NCBI GenBank assembly: GCA_963836015.1
Contig: CAWIIF010000004.1
Location: 124,001-188,000 of the forward strand
DNA: 64,000 nt
From: CAWCDJ01 sp963836015
GTDB taxonomy: Bacteria > Acidobacteriota > Terriglobia > Bryobacterales > Bryobacteraceae
Direction of reading: 5' to 3'
The translations under genes and the position numbers were made by a program. Positions within the stretch are counted from its first letter, which is position 1. Each line of letters starts with the position of its first letter. Below the pieces are notes generated by a model that ran no database searches, had not been told where the DNA came from, and worked only from the letters and a program-made list of their open reading frames with translations. Of this stretch, positions 55,962 through 64,000 are shown piece by piece.

Positions 55962-56468
55962 ATGGCTGTAAATGCATACTTGTATGTTGACGGCGTCCAA
56001 GGACCGAGCACCAGCAAAACCGGTTTTATCGACGTCTTGTCATTTAGTTGGGGCGTGAGCCAGACGGCCGTCTACGGAGCGGGAGCTTCCGGAAAGGAAG
56101 CCAAGGCAGGCCGGGCCGATTTTTCGAACCTCACCATCATGAAGGTTCTCGACAAAACCACCCCCTTGCTGTGCGACCACTGCGCGACCGGCGACATCTT
56201 GAAGAAGGTCTACATCCTGTACGACAAGCCGGTCGGGGACAAACAGCAGGATTATTTCCGCATCTATCTGAAGGATGCGCTCATCACTTCGGTCCAGTTG
56301 TCGGGCAGCAATGAGAACCCGACCGAGTCGGTGTCATTCGCGTTCCAGGGCGTGGAAATCGCCTACCGCCCGGAGAAGGACGACGGTACGCTCGATGCGG
56401 CCATCCGCAAGGGTTACGATCTCGAGCTGCTGACCGCGAATTTCGCTGCTGAGACGAACCTCGAATAG
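55962..56468 (+). CDS. hcp: T6SS tube protein Hcp
   Basis: A 168-residue Hcp-family protein: start MAVNAYLYVDGVQG, then GFIDVLSFSWGVSQ, KAGRADFSNLTIMKVLDKTTPLL and VSFAFQGVEIAYRP. Hcp hexamers stack into the inner tube ejected by the sheath. The gene has a strong purine-rich ribosome site (GAGAGGAGA before the ATG) and a longer gap (71 bases) from tssC, consistent with high expression. Confidence 0.95.
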   Translation: MAVNAYLYVDGVQGPSTSKTGFIDVLSFSWGVSQTAVYGAGASGKEAKAGRADFSNLTIMKVLDKTTPLLCDHCATGDILKKVYILYDKPVGDKQQDYFRIYLKDALITSVQLSGSNENPTESVSFAFQGVEIAYRPEKDDGTLDAAIRKGYDLELLTANFAAETNLE

Positions 56469-56475
56469 GGCACCG

Positions 56476-57186
56476 ATGACAGCCAAGGAACTTCTCGACG
56501 CCGGGAAGATCCGGGAAGCGGAGAGCGCGTTGACCGTCGCTCTCCGCGACAACCCGACCGACGTTGCGAAGCGCACGTTCTTGTTTGAGCTGCTCTGTTT
56601 TTCCGGGCAGTACGGCCGTGCCGAAAAGCAGCTTGGGGTGCTGGCGCAAGCCAGCCGCGAAGCGGAGATGGGAGCCGTCCTTTATCTCTCCGCCCTGCAT
56701 GCTGAAAAGCTGCGGCACGAGATGTTTCAGAAACAGGAGTTTCCGTCGGCCCCCGCGGCGCCGTCCCCCCCGGGCAAGTTGAACGGCAAGCCGTTCGAAT
56801 CGATTGCCGATGCCGATCCGGATATCGGGGCGCGGCTCGAGGTATATGCGGCCGGCGCGTACCTGTGGATCCCCTTCGAGCACATCGCGTCCGTTAACAT
56901 CGATCCGCCCCGCATGCTACGCGATACCCTCTGGACCCCCGCCTTCGTTTTGACCGGCCCCAGCTTCAAAGGCACCGATATCGGTCAGGTCATTATTCCC
57001 GCTGTATATCCCTTCTCCTGGAAGTCCGACGACACCTCGCTCTGGCTCGGCCGGGGCACCGAGTGGGTCGCGGACAGCGAGGGGAAACAATTCCCCGTGG
57101 GGCAGAAGACGTTCGTCGTGGATGGCGAGGAAGTGCCGCTGCTGGAAATCCGGTCGCTGGAGTTCGCTTCCAATGCCGCTTCGTAA
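56476..57186 (+). CDS. tagJ: T6SS accessory protein TagJ (ImpE family)
   Basis: A 236-residue ImpE/TagJ protein. It has an N-terminal helical part with KELLDAGKIREAESALTVAL and FLFELLCFSGQYGRAEKQL, and a C-terminal part with GAYLWIPFEHIASVNIDPPR, RDTLWTPAFVLTGP and GVIIPAVYPFSW-like (here IIPAVYPFSW). TagJ binds TssB and influences sheath behaviour in several T6SS systems; it is accessory. The stop is followed by tssA, whose ATG (57173) lies 14 bases inside. Confidence 0.92.
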   Translation: MTAKELLDAGKIREAESALTVALRDNPTDVAKRTFLFELLCFSGQYGRAEKQLGVLAQASREAEMGAVLYLSALHAEKLRHEMFQKQEFPSAPAAPSPPGKLNGKPFESIADADPDIGARLEVYAAGAYLWIPFEHIASVNIDPPRMLRDTLWTPAFVLTGPSFKGTDIGQVIIPAVYPFSWKSDDTSLWLGRGTEWVADSEGKQFPVGQKTFVVDGEEVPLLEIRSLEFASNAAS

Positions 57187-58990
57187 AGACATCCTTGAGC
57201 CGGTCCCAGGCGAAAACCCGTCGGGGCAAAACCTGCGCTCGGCGCCCGTATACGACAAGATCAAAGAGGCCCGGCGGCAGGACGACGAACTGCCGCAGGG
57301 AGCCTGGCAGCACGAGCGGAAAGTGGCCGATTACGGCCAGGTGATCAAGCTTGCCCAGGATACGATCGCGACCCAAAGCAAGGATCTCCAGCTGGCGGTC
57401 TGGCTGTGTGAAGCGCTGATCAAGAAGGAAGGGATTGCGGGCTTTCGCGAGGGCATAGAGCTTTGCACCGGCCTGGTCGGCCGTTTCTGGGATACTTTGT
57501 ATCCGGCTGCCGAAGACGGCGATCTCGAAGACCGTTCGATTGTGCTGGACTTCCTTCCCAAGAAGATGCCTCCGGCCATCAAATCCCTGCCGCTCTGCGA
57601 TGGGGGCTACGATTGGTTCCAGTACACCCAGTCGCGTAAAGTTCAGTACGAGGACCAGGCTAAGAGCAAAGAGGAAAAGACTGCCAGGGAGAAGGCGCTC
57701 AAGGAGGGCCGGCTCGCGCCGGAACTCTTCGATAAGGCTTTCGTCGAGACACCCAAGGCGTTTTACGCAAACTTCGAAAAGCAGATCGATTCGACCCTCG
57801 AGAGCATCAAAGCGCTTGACGGCATCTGCCAGGAGAAGATGCAGGATGACGCCCCGGGTTTGAGTCCGCTCAAGGACGGGATCGCCGAAGTTCGTCAGGT
57901 AATTCACTCCCTCCTGCAGAAGAAGCGCGAGACGGAGCCCGATCCGGTGGAGGAAGCCCCGCCGGTTCCCGAAGAAGCACTCGCCGCGGCGGCCGGCGCC
58001 GAAGGCGGCGAATCGCAGCAGGCCACCGGCTTTGTCTCGGGATCGGGCATGAATGCGCTTTTCGCGCTCCGCTCCGCCGCCGAGCCGCCCGGCCGCCAGG
58101 AGGCCGTCGCCGGCGTGGCCGCGGCCGCCGCGTATCTGCGCAAACAGGAGCCCTTCAGCCCGGCCCCGTACCTGATGCTGCGCGGATTGCGCTGGGGCGA
58201 GCTGCGGGCGTCCAACGATCCGGCCATTCTCGAAGCGCCGCCCGGCGAGGTCCGCCAGCAGATCAAGGCGCTCGCCTTGCGAAGCAAGTGGATCGAGCTG
58301 CTGCAGCTGGCCGAAGCGGTCATGGCCCTGCCGTGCGGGCGCGCCTGGCTTGATCTGCAGCGCTTCGTAGTGGAAGCCTGTGTCGCGCTCGGCGACGATT
58401 ACCGCGCCATCGCCATCGCCATCCGCTCCGAATTGCGCACGCTGCTGCGCGACCTTCCGCACCTGCTGGACGCCGCTCTGACCGACGACACCCCTGCCGC
58501 CAATCCGCAAACCCAGGACTGGCTGCGAGAGATCCTCGCCGAGCCCGCCGGCGCCGCGCCGCAGGCCGAGCCGCCGCGCATGCCGGTGATGGATAACGGC
58601 CGCACGCCCGGCTGGCAAAAGAACTTCGTCGATGCACACGCCCTGGCGCTCGAAGCCATGCGCGGCGGAAAGGCGTCCAAGGCCGTGACCATTCTCCAGC
58701 ACGAAGTCGAACGGCAGCTCAGCGGGCGGGGCCGCTTTCAGCGCAAGCTCCAGCTCGCCCAGATCTGCATTGCGGCCGGCAAGGACACGATCGCCCAGCC
58801 GCTCCTCGACGACATCGCCGCGGCCATCGAAGCCCACAAGCTGGAAGATTGGGAAGACCGCGAAATGGTGGCCGGCGCCCTGCTGTTCCTGGTGCAGAAC
58901 AGCAAGAAGATCCAGGGCGACGCGAAAGCGAAACAGACCATCTTCGAGCGCATCTGCCGCCTCGATCCCGTGCAGGCGCTTCTGATCTGA
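57173..58990 (+). CDS. tssA: T6SS baseplate/cap protein TssA (ImpA family)
   Basis: A 605-residue protein with an ImpA N-terminal domain (about 1-125; DILEPVPGENPSGQNLR, DYGQVIKLAQ, WLCEALIKKEG). The reading frame is open 51 bases upstream but the ATG at 57173 starts the domain and overlaps the tagJ stop by 14 bases. A charged coiled-coil-like linker (EDQAKSKEEKTAREKALKEG) precedes a helical C-terminal half. TssA primes sheath growth and attaches to the baseplate. It is the long type of TssA. Confidence 0.93.
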   Translation: MPLRKDILEPVPGENPSGQNLRSAPVYDKIKEARRQDDELPQGAWQHERKVADYGQVIKLAQDTIATQSKDLQLAVWLCEALIKKEGIAGFREGIELCTGLVGRFWDTLYPAAEDGDLEDRSIVLDFLPKKMPPAIKSLPLCDGGYDWFQYTQSRKVQYEDQAKSKEEKTAREKALKEGRLAPELFDKAFVETPKAFYANFEKQIDSTLESIKALDGICQEKMQDDAPGLSPLKDGIAEVRQVIHSLLQKKRETEPDPVEEAPPVPEEALAAAAGAEGGESQQATGFVSGSGMNALFALRSAAEPPGRQEAVAGVAAAAAYLRKQEPFSPAPYLMLRGLRWGELRASNDPAILEAPPGEVRQQIKALALRSKWIELLQLAEAVMALPCGRAWLDLQRFVVEACVALGDDYRAIAIAIRSELRTLLRDLPHLLDAALTDDTPAANPQTQDWLREILAEPAGAAPQAEPPRMPVMDNGRTPGWQKNFVDAHALALEAMRGGKASKAVTILQHEVERQLSGRGRFQRKLQLAQICIAAGKDTIAQPLLDDIAAAIEAHKLEDWEDREMVAGALLFLVQNSKKIQGDAKAKQTIFERICRLDPVQALLI

Positions 58991-58994
58991 ACCC

Positions 58995-59486
58995 ATGGCG
59001 CATTCCGCTACAGATACGGCTGTAACCCTCTCGGTTCTGGACCGCCTGATCGATCTCGATCCGCGCAATTCCAAGGAGGTTCCGCCCACCCGCGTTCAAT
59101 CGGAGCGCATGCTGCACGACGCCGTTCGCCGCGATCTCGAGTGGCTGCTCAATACCCGGCGCATCGCCGTGCCCCCGGATGAGGGTCTCAAGGAGCTCAA
59201 CCGCTCCGCCTATGTGTACGGACTGCCCGATTTCACAGGTTTGAGCATCGCTACGCCGAGCGACAAGTCCCGGCTGATCCGTCAGCTTCAGAACGCCGTC
59301 AAGCTTTTCGAGCCCCGCATCGCCAAGGCGCGGATCATTCCGCTCGAAGCCGAATCGGCCGGCACCCGCACCCTGCGCTTTCGCATCGAAGGGCTGCTCC
59401 TCATGGATCCCGAGCCTGAGCACGTCTCCTTCGATACCGTGCTGCAGCTCACCAGCGGGCAGTACGAGGTTCAGAATGCGGGATGA
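58995..59486 (+). CDS. tssE: T6SS baseplate protein TssE (gp25-like)
   Basis: A 163-residue protein matching the GPW_gp25 family: LSVLDRLIDLDP at the N-terminus, YGLPDFTGLSIATPSDKSRLIRQL in the middle and the C-terminal segment FRIEGLLLMDPEPEHV. TssE is the baseplate wedge component. Its 3' end overlaps tssF by 11 bases. Confidence 0.92.
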   Translation: MAHSATDTAVTLSVLDRLIDLDPRNSKEVPPTRVQSERMLHDAVRRDLEWLLNTRRIAVPPDEGLKELNRSAYVYGLPDFTGLSIATPSDKSRLIRQLQNAVKLFEPRIAKARIIPLEAESAGTRTLRFRIEGLLLMDPEPEHVSFDTVLQLTSGQYEVQNAG

Positions 59487-61341
59487 GCTGCTCCTCTACT
59501 ACGAACGCGAGCTCAGCTTCCTTCGCGAAATGGGCGCGGAGTTTGCCGAAAAGTACCCGAAGATCGCCTCGCGCCTGCAGATCGACCCCGTAAATGAAGC
59601 GGCCGACCCGCATGTAGAGCGCTTGATGCAGGCCTTCGCCCTGCTGGCCGGCCGTATCCATCTGAAGCTCGACGACGATTTTCCGGAGATTACCGAGGCG
59701 ATCCTCGGCATCGTCTACCCGCACCTGATCCGGCCCATCCCGTCCATGGCGATAGCCGAATTCGAGGTCGACCTGGAACGCGGCAAGCTCACTACGGGCC
59801 TTCCCATCCCGCGCGACACGGTGCTCTATTCGCGCCCGGTGGGAGGCGTGCCGTGCAAGTTCCGAACCTGCTCCGATCTTACGCTGTGGCCGATGATGGT
59901 CTCCGCGGCCGAATGGAGAACGCCCGACCGCTTGAAGCCATCGCTCAAGGCATCCGAGCCGTTCGTCATCCGCGTGGCCGTTACAAGCAATCCTGACGCT
60001 CCCCTGCCCAAGCTCGAGATCGGCAGCCTCCGCTTCCACCTGGCCGGAGAGAACAGCCTGGTGCACGCCCTCTACGAGCAATTCTGCTCCAAGCTCACCC
60101 GAATCGTCGTGCGCGACCCCGGCAATCCCCGGCTTCCAGCCATCACGCTTCCGGCTTCGTGCCTGCGGCCGGCGGGCTTCGCGGAAAACGAGGCGATGCT
60201 CCCCTACCCGCGCCGCTCGTTCCCCGGCTACCGGACCTTGCAGGAGTTTTTCACACTTCCAGCCAAGTTCCTGTTTCTGGACCTCACCGGGCCGCCCGGA
60301 GAAGACGGCAAGCCGCGGCCGCTCGGCGAGATCTTCGATTCCGGTTTCACCAACCAGGCGGAGTTCGTGTTTCTCTTCTCCAGCGTGGTGGACGAAGACC
60401 GGCGCGAGCGCCTGGAGATCGGCGTCTCGCCCAAGGTCTTCCGCCTGGGCTGCGTTCCCATCATCAATCTCTTTCCGCAGACGGCGGAGCCGATTCTCTT
60501 CGACCAGCACAAGTACGAATACCCGGTGCGCCCCGATATTCGCCGCCCCATGGCCGTGGAGGTTTTCTCCGTGGACCAGGTCAGCACCATCGACCCCTCC
60601 ACGCGCCAGATCGTGAATTTCCGCCCCTTCTATTCCTACCGGCACGAAACCGAGGTCAGCCAGGACTGCTTCTGGATCGCCAATCGCCGCATGTCGGGCC
60701 GGCTCAACGATGAGGGCTCGGACATTTACCTCGCGCTGGTGGACCGCTCGATGCGTCCCGCGCTGCCCAAGACCGATACCCTCACGGTCCACACCACCTG
60801 CACCAACCGCAACCTGCCGTCGCGCCTGCCGTGGGGCAACGAGGACGGAGATTTCGAGCTCGAGGGCAACGCGCCCATCAAGCGCATCGTCGCTCTGACC
60901 AAGCCCACCCTGCCTCTGCGCCCGCCCACCAACCGCATGGCGCTCTGGCAACTGATCTCGCATCTTTCGCTGAACTACCTCTCGCTGGTGCAGGGCGGAC
61001 GCAGCGCGCTCCAGCAGATCCTGCGGCTGTACGATTTCACCGAATCCCCGTTTTCCCAGCGCATGATCGAAGCCATCGTCAGCCTGGAAAGCAAGCCCCA
61101 CTTCGCGCGCGTCGTTTCGGAAAACGGCATCGCCTTCGCGCGCGGCATCCGGGTCGAAATGGAGCTGGACGAAGAGCAGTTCGTCGGCGGGGGCGTCTAC
61201 CTTTTTGCCAGCGTCCTCGAGCACTTCCTGGCCCTCTACGCCTCCCTCAACAGCTTCACCCAGTTGGCTGCTAAGACGCGCCAGCGGCGGGAGGTGCTGA
61301 AGGAATGGCCGCCCCGCGCGGGTTTGAGGATTCTCTCATGA
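59476..61341 (+). CDS. tssF: T6SS baseplate protein TssF
   Basis: A 621-residue protein with typical TssF sequence: YYERELSFLREMGAEFAEKYP near the start, DPHVERLMQAFALLAGR, HLIRPIPSMA. It forms the baseplate wedge with TssE, TssG and TssK. The ATG lies inside tssE (11-base overlap), and its stop (TGA 61339-61341) overlaps the tssG ATG. Confidence 0.95.
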   Translation: MRDELLLYYERELSFLREMGAEFAEKYPKIASRLQIDPVNEAADPHVERLMQAFALLAGRIHLKLDDDFPEITEAILGIVYPHLIRPIPSMAIAEFEVDLERGKLTTGLPIPRDTVLYSRPVGGVPCKFRTCSDLTLWPMMVSAAEWRTPDRLKPSLKASEPFVIRVAVTSNPDAPLPKLEIGSLRFHLAGENSLVHALYEQFCSKLTRIVVRDPGNPRLPAITLPASCLRPAGFAENEAMLPYPRRSFPGYRTLQEFFTLPAKFLFLDLTGPPGEDGKPRPLGEIFDSGFTNQAEFVFLFSSVVDEDRRERLEIGVSPKVFRLGCVPIINLFPQTAEPILFDQHKYEYPVRPDIRRPMAVEVFSVDQVSTIDPSTRQIVNFRPFYSYRHETEVSQDCFWIANRRMSGRLNDEGSDIYLALVDRSMRPALPKTDTLTVHTTCTNRNLPSRLPWGNEDGDFELEGNAPIKRIVALTKPTLPLRPPTNRMALWQLISHLSLNYLSLVQGGRSALQQILRLYDFTESPFSQRMIEAIVSLESKPHFARVVSENGIAFARGIRVEMELDEEQFVGGGVYLFASVLEHFLALYASLNSFTQLAAKTRQRREVLKEWPPRAGLRILS

Positions 61342-62366
61342 CGGCGGCGATACCGGAATCCCATCCGCTCACCGAAGTCGGCGTCGAGCTGCGCGAGCGC
61401 CCCGGCCTGTTCGATTTTTTCCAGGCCGTGCGAATTATGCTCCGCCTGTCCGGCGACCGTGAAGCAGTCGGCACGTTCGCCAGGCCCCAGAACGAAGCCA
61501 TCCGTTTCGGCGCGCATAACTCGCTGGCGTTCCCTCCCACGGAAATCTCCACCATCGACTGGGATGGCGCCGTCCCCAGGATGACCGTGAATTTCATGGG
61601 GCTTACCGGACCCCAGGGAGTTCTGCCGTACTGCTACTCCGAGCTGGTCACGCAGCGCCTGCGCGATCGCGACCGCTCCATGGCGGCGTTCTTCGATATT
61701 TTCAACCACCGCATGATCTCGCTGTTCTACCAGGCGTGGGAGAAGCACCGGTCGGCGGTGGCCTACGAACGGGATGGCGAAGACCGGCTCTCGCGGTACC
61801 TGATGTGCCTGGTCGGCCTCGGAACCGGCGGTCTGCAGCACCGCCTGGTGGTCCGCGACGAGTCGCTGATTTACTATACCGGGCTGCTTTCGCTGCAGCC
61901 CCGGTCGGCGTCGGGGCTCCGCCAGATCCTGGAGGATTATTTCGGCGTGCCCGCCGACGTCGAGCAGTTCGTCGGCGCCTGGCAGTCGCTCGATCCGTCG
62001 AATCAGTGCGTGTTCGAGGACGGCGATTCGTATTCCGAACAGTTGGGCGTGGGCATTGTGGTGGGCGACGAAATCTGGGACCAGCAGTCCCGCATCCGGC
62101 TGATGCTCGGCCCGTTGACCGCGGAACAGTATCTCGGCTTCCTGCCCGCCGGCGCGGCCTCCGCTCCGCTGCGCGACCTGGTGCGTTTTTTCTGCGGGTC
62201 CGACCTCGAAGTCGAGGTCCAGCTCGTCCTCCGGCGGGATGAGGTGCCCCGCTGTAATCTGGGCGATCCCGGCGTTGCCGGGCCGCGGCTCGGCTGGTTC
62301 ACATGGATGAAATCGGGCTCGGAATTCGACCGCGCCCCAGCCGACACGGTTTTCCTTTTGGGGTAG
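61338..62366 (+). CDS. tssG: T6SS baseplate protein TssG
   Basis: A 342-residue protein from ATG 61338, which overlaps the tssF stop (ATGA). An alternative ATG at 61305 would add 11 residues. The TssG pattern is clear: RPGLFDFFQAVRI near residue 20, LTGPQGVLPYCYSELV and HRMISLFYQAWEKHR. It completes the wedge with TssF. The gap to tssH is 33 bases. Confidence 0.93.
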   Translation: MTAAIPESHPLTEVGVELRERPGLFDFFQAVRIMLRLSGDREAVGTFARPQNEAIRFGAHNSLAFPPTEISTIDWDGAVPRMTVNFMGLTGPQGVLPYCYSELVTQRLRDRDRSMAAFFDIFNHRMISLFYQAWEKHRSAVAYERDGEDRLSRYLMCLVGLGTGGLQHRLVVRDESLIYYTGLLSLQPRSASGLRQILEDYFGVPADVEQFVGAWQSLDPSNQCVFEDGDSYSEQLGVGIVVGDEIWDQQSRIRLMLGPLTAEQYLGFLPAGAASAPLRDLVRFFCGSDLEVEVQLVLRRDEVPRCNLGDPGVAGPRLGWFTWMKSGSEFDRAPADTVFLLG

Positions 62367-62399
62367 ACTTCTTGAGTTAAGTAATTCTCTGGGGGCTTG

Positions 62400-64000
62400 A
62401 TGAGACTGAACGACCGATCGCTGATTGGAAAGTTAAACGATTCCGCGAGAGCCGCGCTCGAAGGCGCGCTGGGACTGAGCCTCTCGCGCACACACTATGA
62501 CGTCGAAATCGAGCACTACCTGATGAAGCTGCTCGATTCGAGCGATGGCGACTTCGCCTGCATCGCGAAGCACTTCGGCCTGGACAAATCCCGGCTGGCG
62601 GCGGAACTCACCCGCAGCCTGGACAAATTGAAGACGGGCAACGCCCGCACTCCCTCCGTCAGCCCCACCGTGCGCGACATGCTGGTGAAAGGCTGGACCA
62701 TCGGATCCATCGATTTCGGGGCCGCCAAGGTACGGACCGGCTTCACCATTCTCGCGCTGGTCCACGACGAAGAGCTGGCCCGCCTCATGCGCGATGTCAG
62801 CAAAGAGCTTCAAAAAGTGCAGGCCGACAGCCTGCGCGCCGAGTTCATGAACATCGTGTCGGCCTCCGCGGAGAATGCCGATATGGCCGCGGCCGCCGCG
62901 GCGGAGGCGCAGCAAGGGCCGCGCGCGGCCGGCGGAGGCAAGACGCCCAACCTCGATCAGTACACCGTCAACCTCACGGAAAACGCGCGGCAGGGAAAGA
63001 TCGACCCCGTGCTGGCCCGCGACTTCGAAATCCGCCAGGTGGTCGATATCCTGACCCGCCGCCGCCAGAATAACCCGATCCTGGTCGGCGAGGCGGGCGT
63101 GGGAAAGACCGCCGTGGTCGAAGGGTTCGCCGCTCGCATCGTGCAGGGCGACGTCCCGCCCGTTCTGAAGAACGTCACGCTGCGCACGCTCGACCTGGCG
63201 CTCCTGCAGGCCGGCGCCGGCGTGAAGGGAGAATTCGAGAATCGCCTCAAGAGCCTGATCAACGAGGTGAAGTCTTCGCCGACTCCGATCATCCTGTTCA
63301 TCGACGAGGCCCATACCATGATCGGCGCCGGCGGCCAGGCCGGACAGAACGACGCCGCCAACCTCCTCAAGCCTGCCCTGGCGCGCGGCGAGCTGCGCAC
63401 CATCGCCGCCACCACCTGGTCCGAATACAAGAAGTATTTCGAGAAGGACCCGGCCCTGGCCCGCCGCTTCCAGCTCATCAAGGTGGAGGAGCCCACCGAG
63501 ACCCAGTGCGCCCTGATGCTCCGCGGCGTCTGCCAGACGCTCGAGAAGCATCATAATGTCCGCATTCTGGACGAAGGCCTGCTGGCCGGCGTCAAGCTTT
63601 CGCACCGGTACCTGCCCGACCGCCAGCTTCCCGATAAGGCCGTCAGCGTGCTCGATACCGCTTGCGCGCGCCTGGCCCTGGGACAGAACTCCGTCCCGCC
63701 GCCCATTGAGGATGCCCAGCGCACCCTCGACGACCTGGCCGTGCAGACGCGCGTGCTCGAGCGCGAAGCGGCTGTAGGTGCCGATCACAGCGAACGGCTT
63801 CAGAACATCGCCGAGACCCGCGTCAAAACCGAAACGTATCTCAAGCAGTTGACGGACCGTTGGGACAAGGAGCGCGACCTCGTCAACCGCATCCGCGAGC
63901 TGCGTGTGCATTTGGAGAACGGTACCGTGCCGCAGCCCGCGGCCGATGCCGCCGCTGCCGCCCCGGCCGGTGGAGACGGAGCCGCTGCCCAGCCGGCCAC
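62400..64000 (+). CDS. clpV: T6SS disassembly ATPase TssH (ClpV), incomplete at window edge
   Basis: From ATG 62400 the frame runs open to the window end (533 codons seen). A Clp-N-type N-terminal domain (LIGKLNDSARAALEGALGLS, residues about 9-150) is followed by the first AAA domain with Walker A GEAGVGKTAV (about 230) and Walker B LFIDEAHTMIG (about 300), then the middle coiled-coil part. The second AAA domain must lie outside. ClpV recycles contracted TssB/TssC sheath. GGGGG lies six bases before the ATG. Confidence 0.95.
   Translation, partial: MRLNDRSLIGKLNDSARAALEGALGLSLSRTHYDVEIEHYLMKLLDSSDGDFACIAKHFGLDKSRLAAELTRSLDKLKTGNARTPSVSPTVRDMLVKGWTIGSIDFGAAKVRTGFTILALVHDEELARLMRDVSKELQKVQADSLRAEFMNIVSASAENADMAAAAAAEAQQGPRAAGGGKTPNLDQYTVNLTENARQGKIDPVLARDFEIRQVVDILTRRRQNNPILVGEAGVGKTAVVEGFAARIVQGDVPPVLKNVTLRTLDLALLQAGAGVKGEFENRLKSLINEVKSSPTPIILFIDEAHTMIGAGGQAGQNDAANLLKPALARGELRTIAATTWSEYKKYFEKDPALARRFQLIKVEEPTETQCALMLRGVCQTLEKHHNVRILDEGLLAGVKLSHRYLPDRQLPDKAVSVLDTACARLALGQNSVPPPIEDAQRTLDDLAVQTRVLEREAAVGADHSERLQNIAETRVKTETYLKQLTDRWDKERDLVNRIRELRVHLENGTVPQPAADAAAAAPAGGDGAAAQPA

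Overview
The window looks like chromosomal DNA of an acidobacterium of the Solibacter/Bryobacter type (Acidobacteriota, order Bryobacterales). The basis is its gene content: proteins with a C-terminal TIGR03437 domain, an ECF sigma factor paired with a TPR-type Ser/Thr kinase, a GWxTD protein, carboxypeptidase-regulatory-domain/beta-barrel proteins, paired MacB-type permeases and high GC. This is an inference from gene families; no alignment was run.

Layout. 1-3.6 kb: a repeat cluster, two tandem MacB-type ABC permeases and folP. 3.6-10.4 kb: a secreted subtilisin-like protease with a frameshifted TIGR03437 tail, a GH3 glycosidase, an exported unknown protein and a phosphopantetheinyl transferase. 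10.2-16.2 kb (minus strand): a tightly coupled operon of an exported SUMF1/sialidase/MORN-type fusion, a four-carbon acid sugar kinase (DUF1537), a PdxA-type dehydrogenase and an SSS-family symporter. It reads as a scavenging and catabolic unit. 16.3-27.6 kb: a RodZ-like HTH protein, a degenerate amidohydrolase lipoprotein, a Yip1-like membrane protein, a TIGR03437 protein, the sigma factor/kinase pair, a P-loop kinase, a fucose-isomerase-like protein, a YqiA-like esterase and an exported unknown. 27.7-33.3 kb: a complete rrn operon (16S, tRNA-Ala, tRNA-Ile, 23S, 5S, terminator) with boxA-like sites. 33.4-41.2 kb: a GWxTD protein, a frameshifted beta-barrel protein, a small metal-dependent hydrolase, a large membrane protein, a 65-residue protein and an imidazolonepropionase-like amidohydrolase.

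41.3-51.6 kb is the most unusual part. An intact tRNA-Val and a decayed copy of its 3' half, in the same orientation, bracket about 10.3 kb. This segment holds an outer-membrane beta-barrel protein, a 2653-residue Ser/Thr kinase with about 30 copies of a 56-residue helical repeat plus PEGA-like and NTF2-like C-terminal regions, and a small conserved protein. Right after it come an O-GlcNAc-transferase-like (SPINDLY-type) protein and, from 53.9 kb to the window end, a type VI secretion operon in the order tssB, tssC, hcp, tagJ, tssA, tssE, tssF, tssG, tssH/clpV (cut by the window edge). A strong sigma70-type promoter precedes it, with repeated motifs just upstream.

Across the window several genes have a -10-like hexamer only 6-11 bases before the start codon and no Shine-Dalgarno sequence, which suggests leaderless transcripts. 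Three genes carry single-base frame breaks with the correct frame fully preserved beyond the break, which points to sequence errors or very recent mutations.
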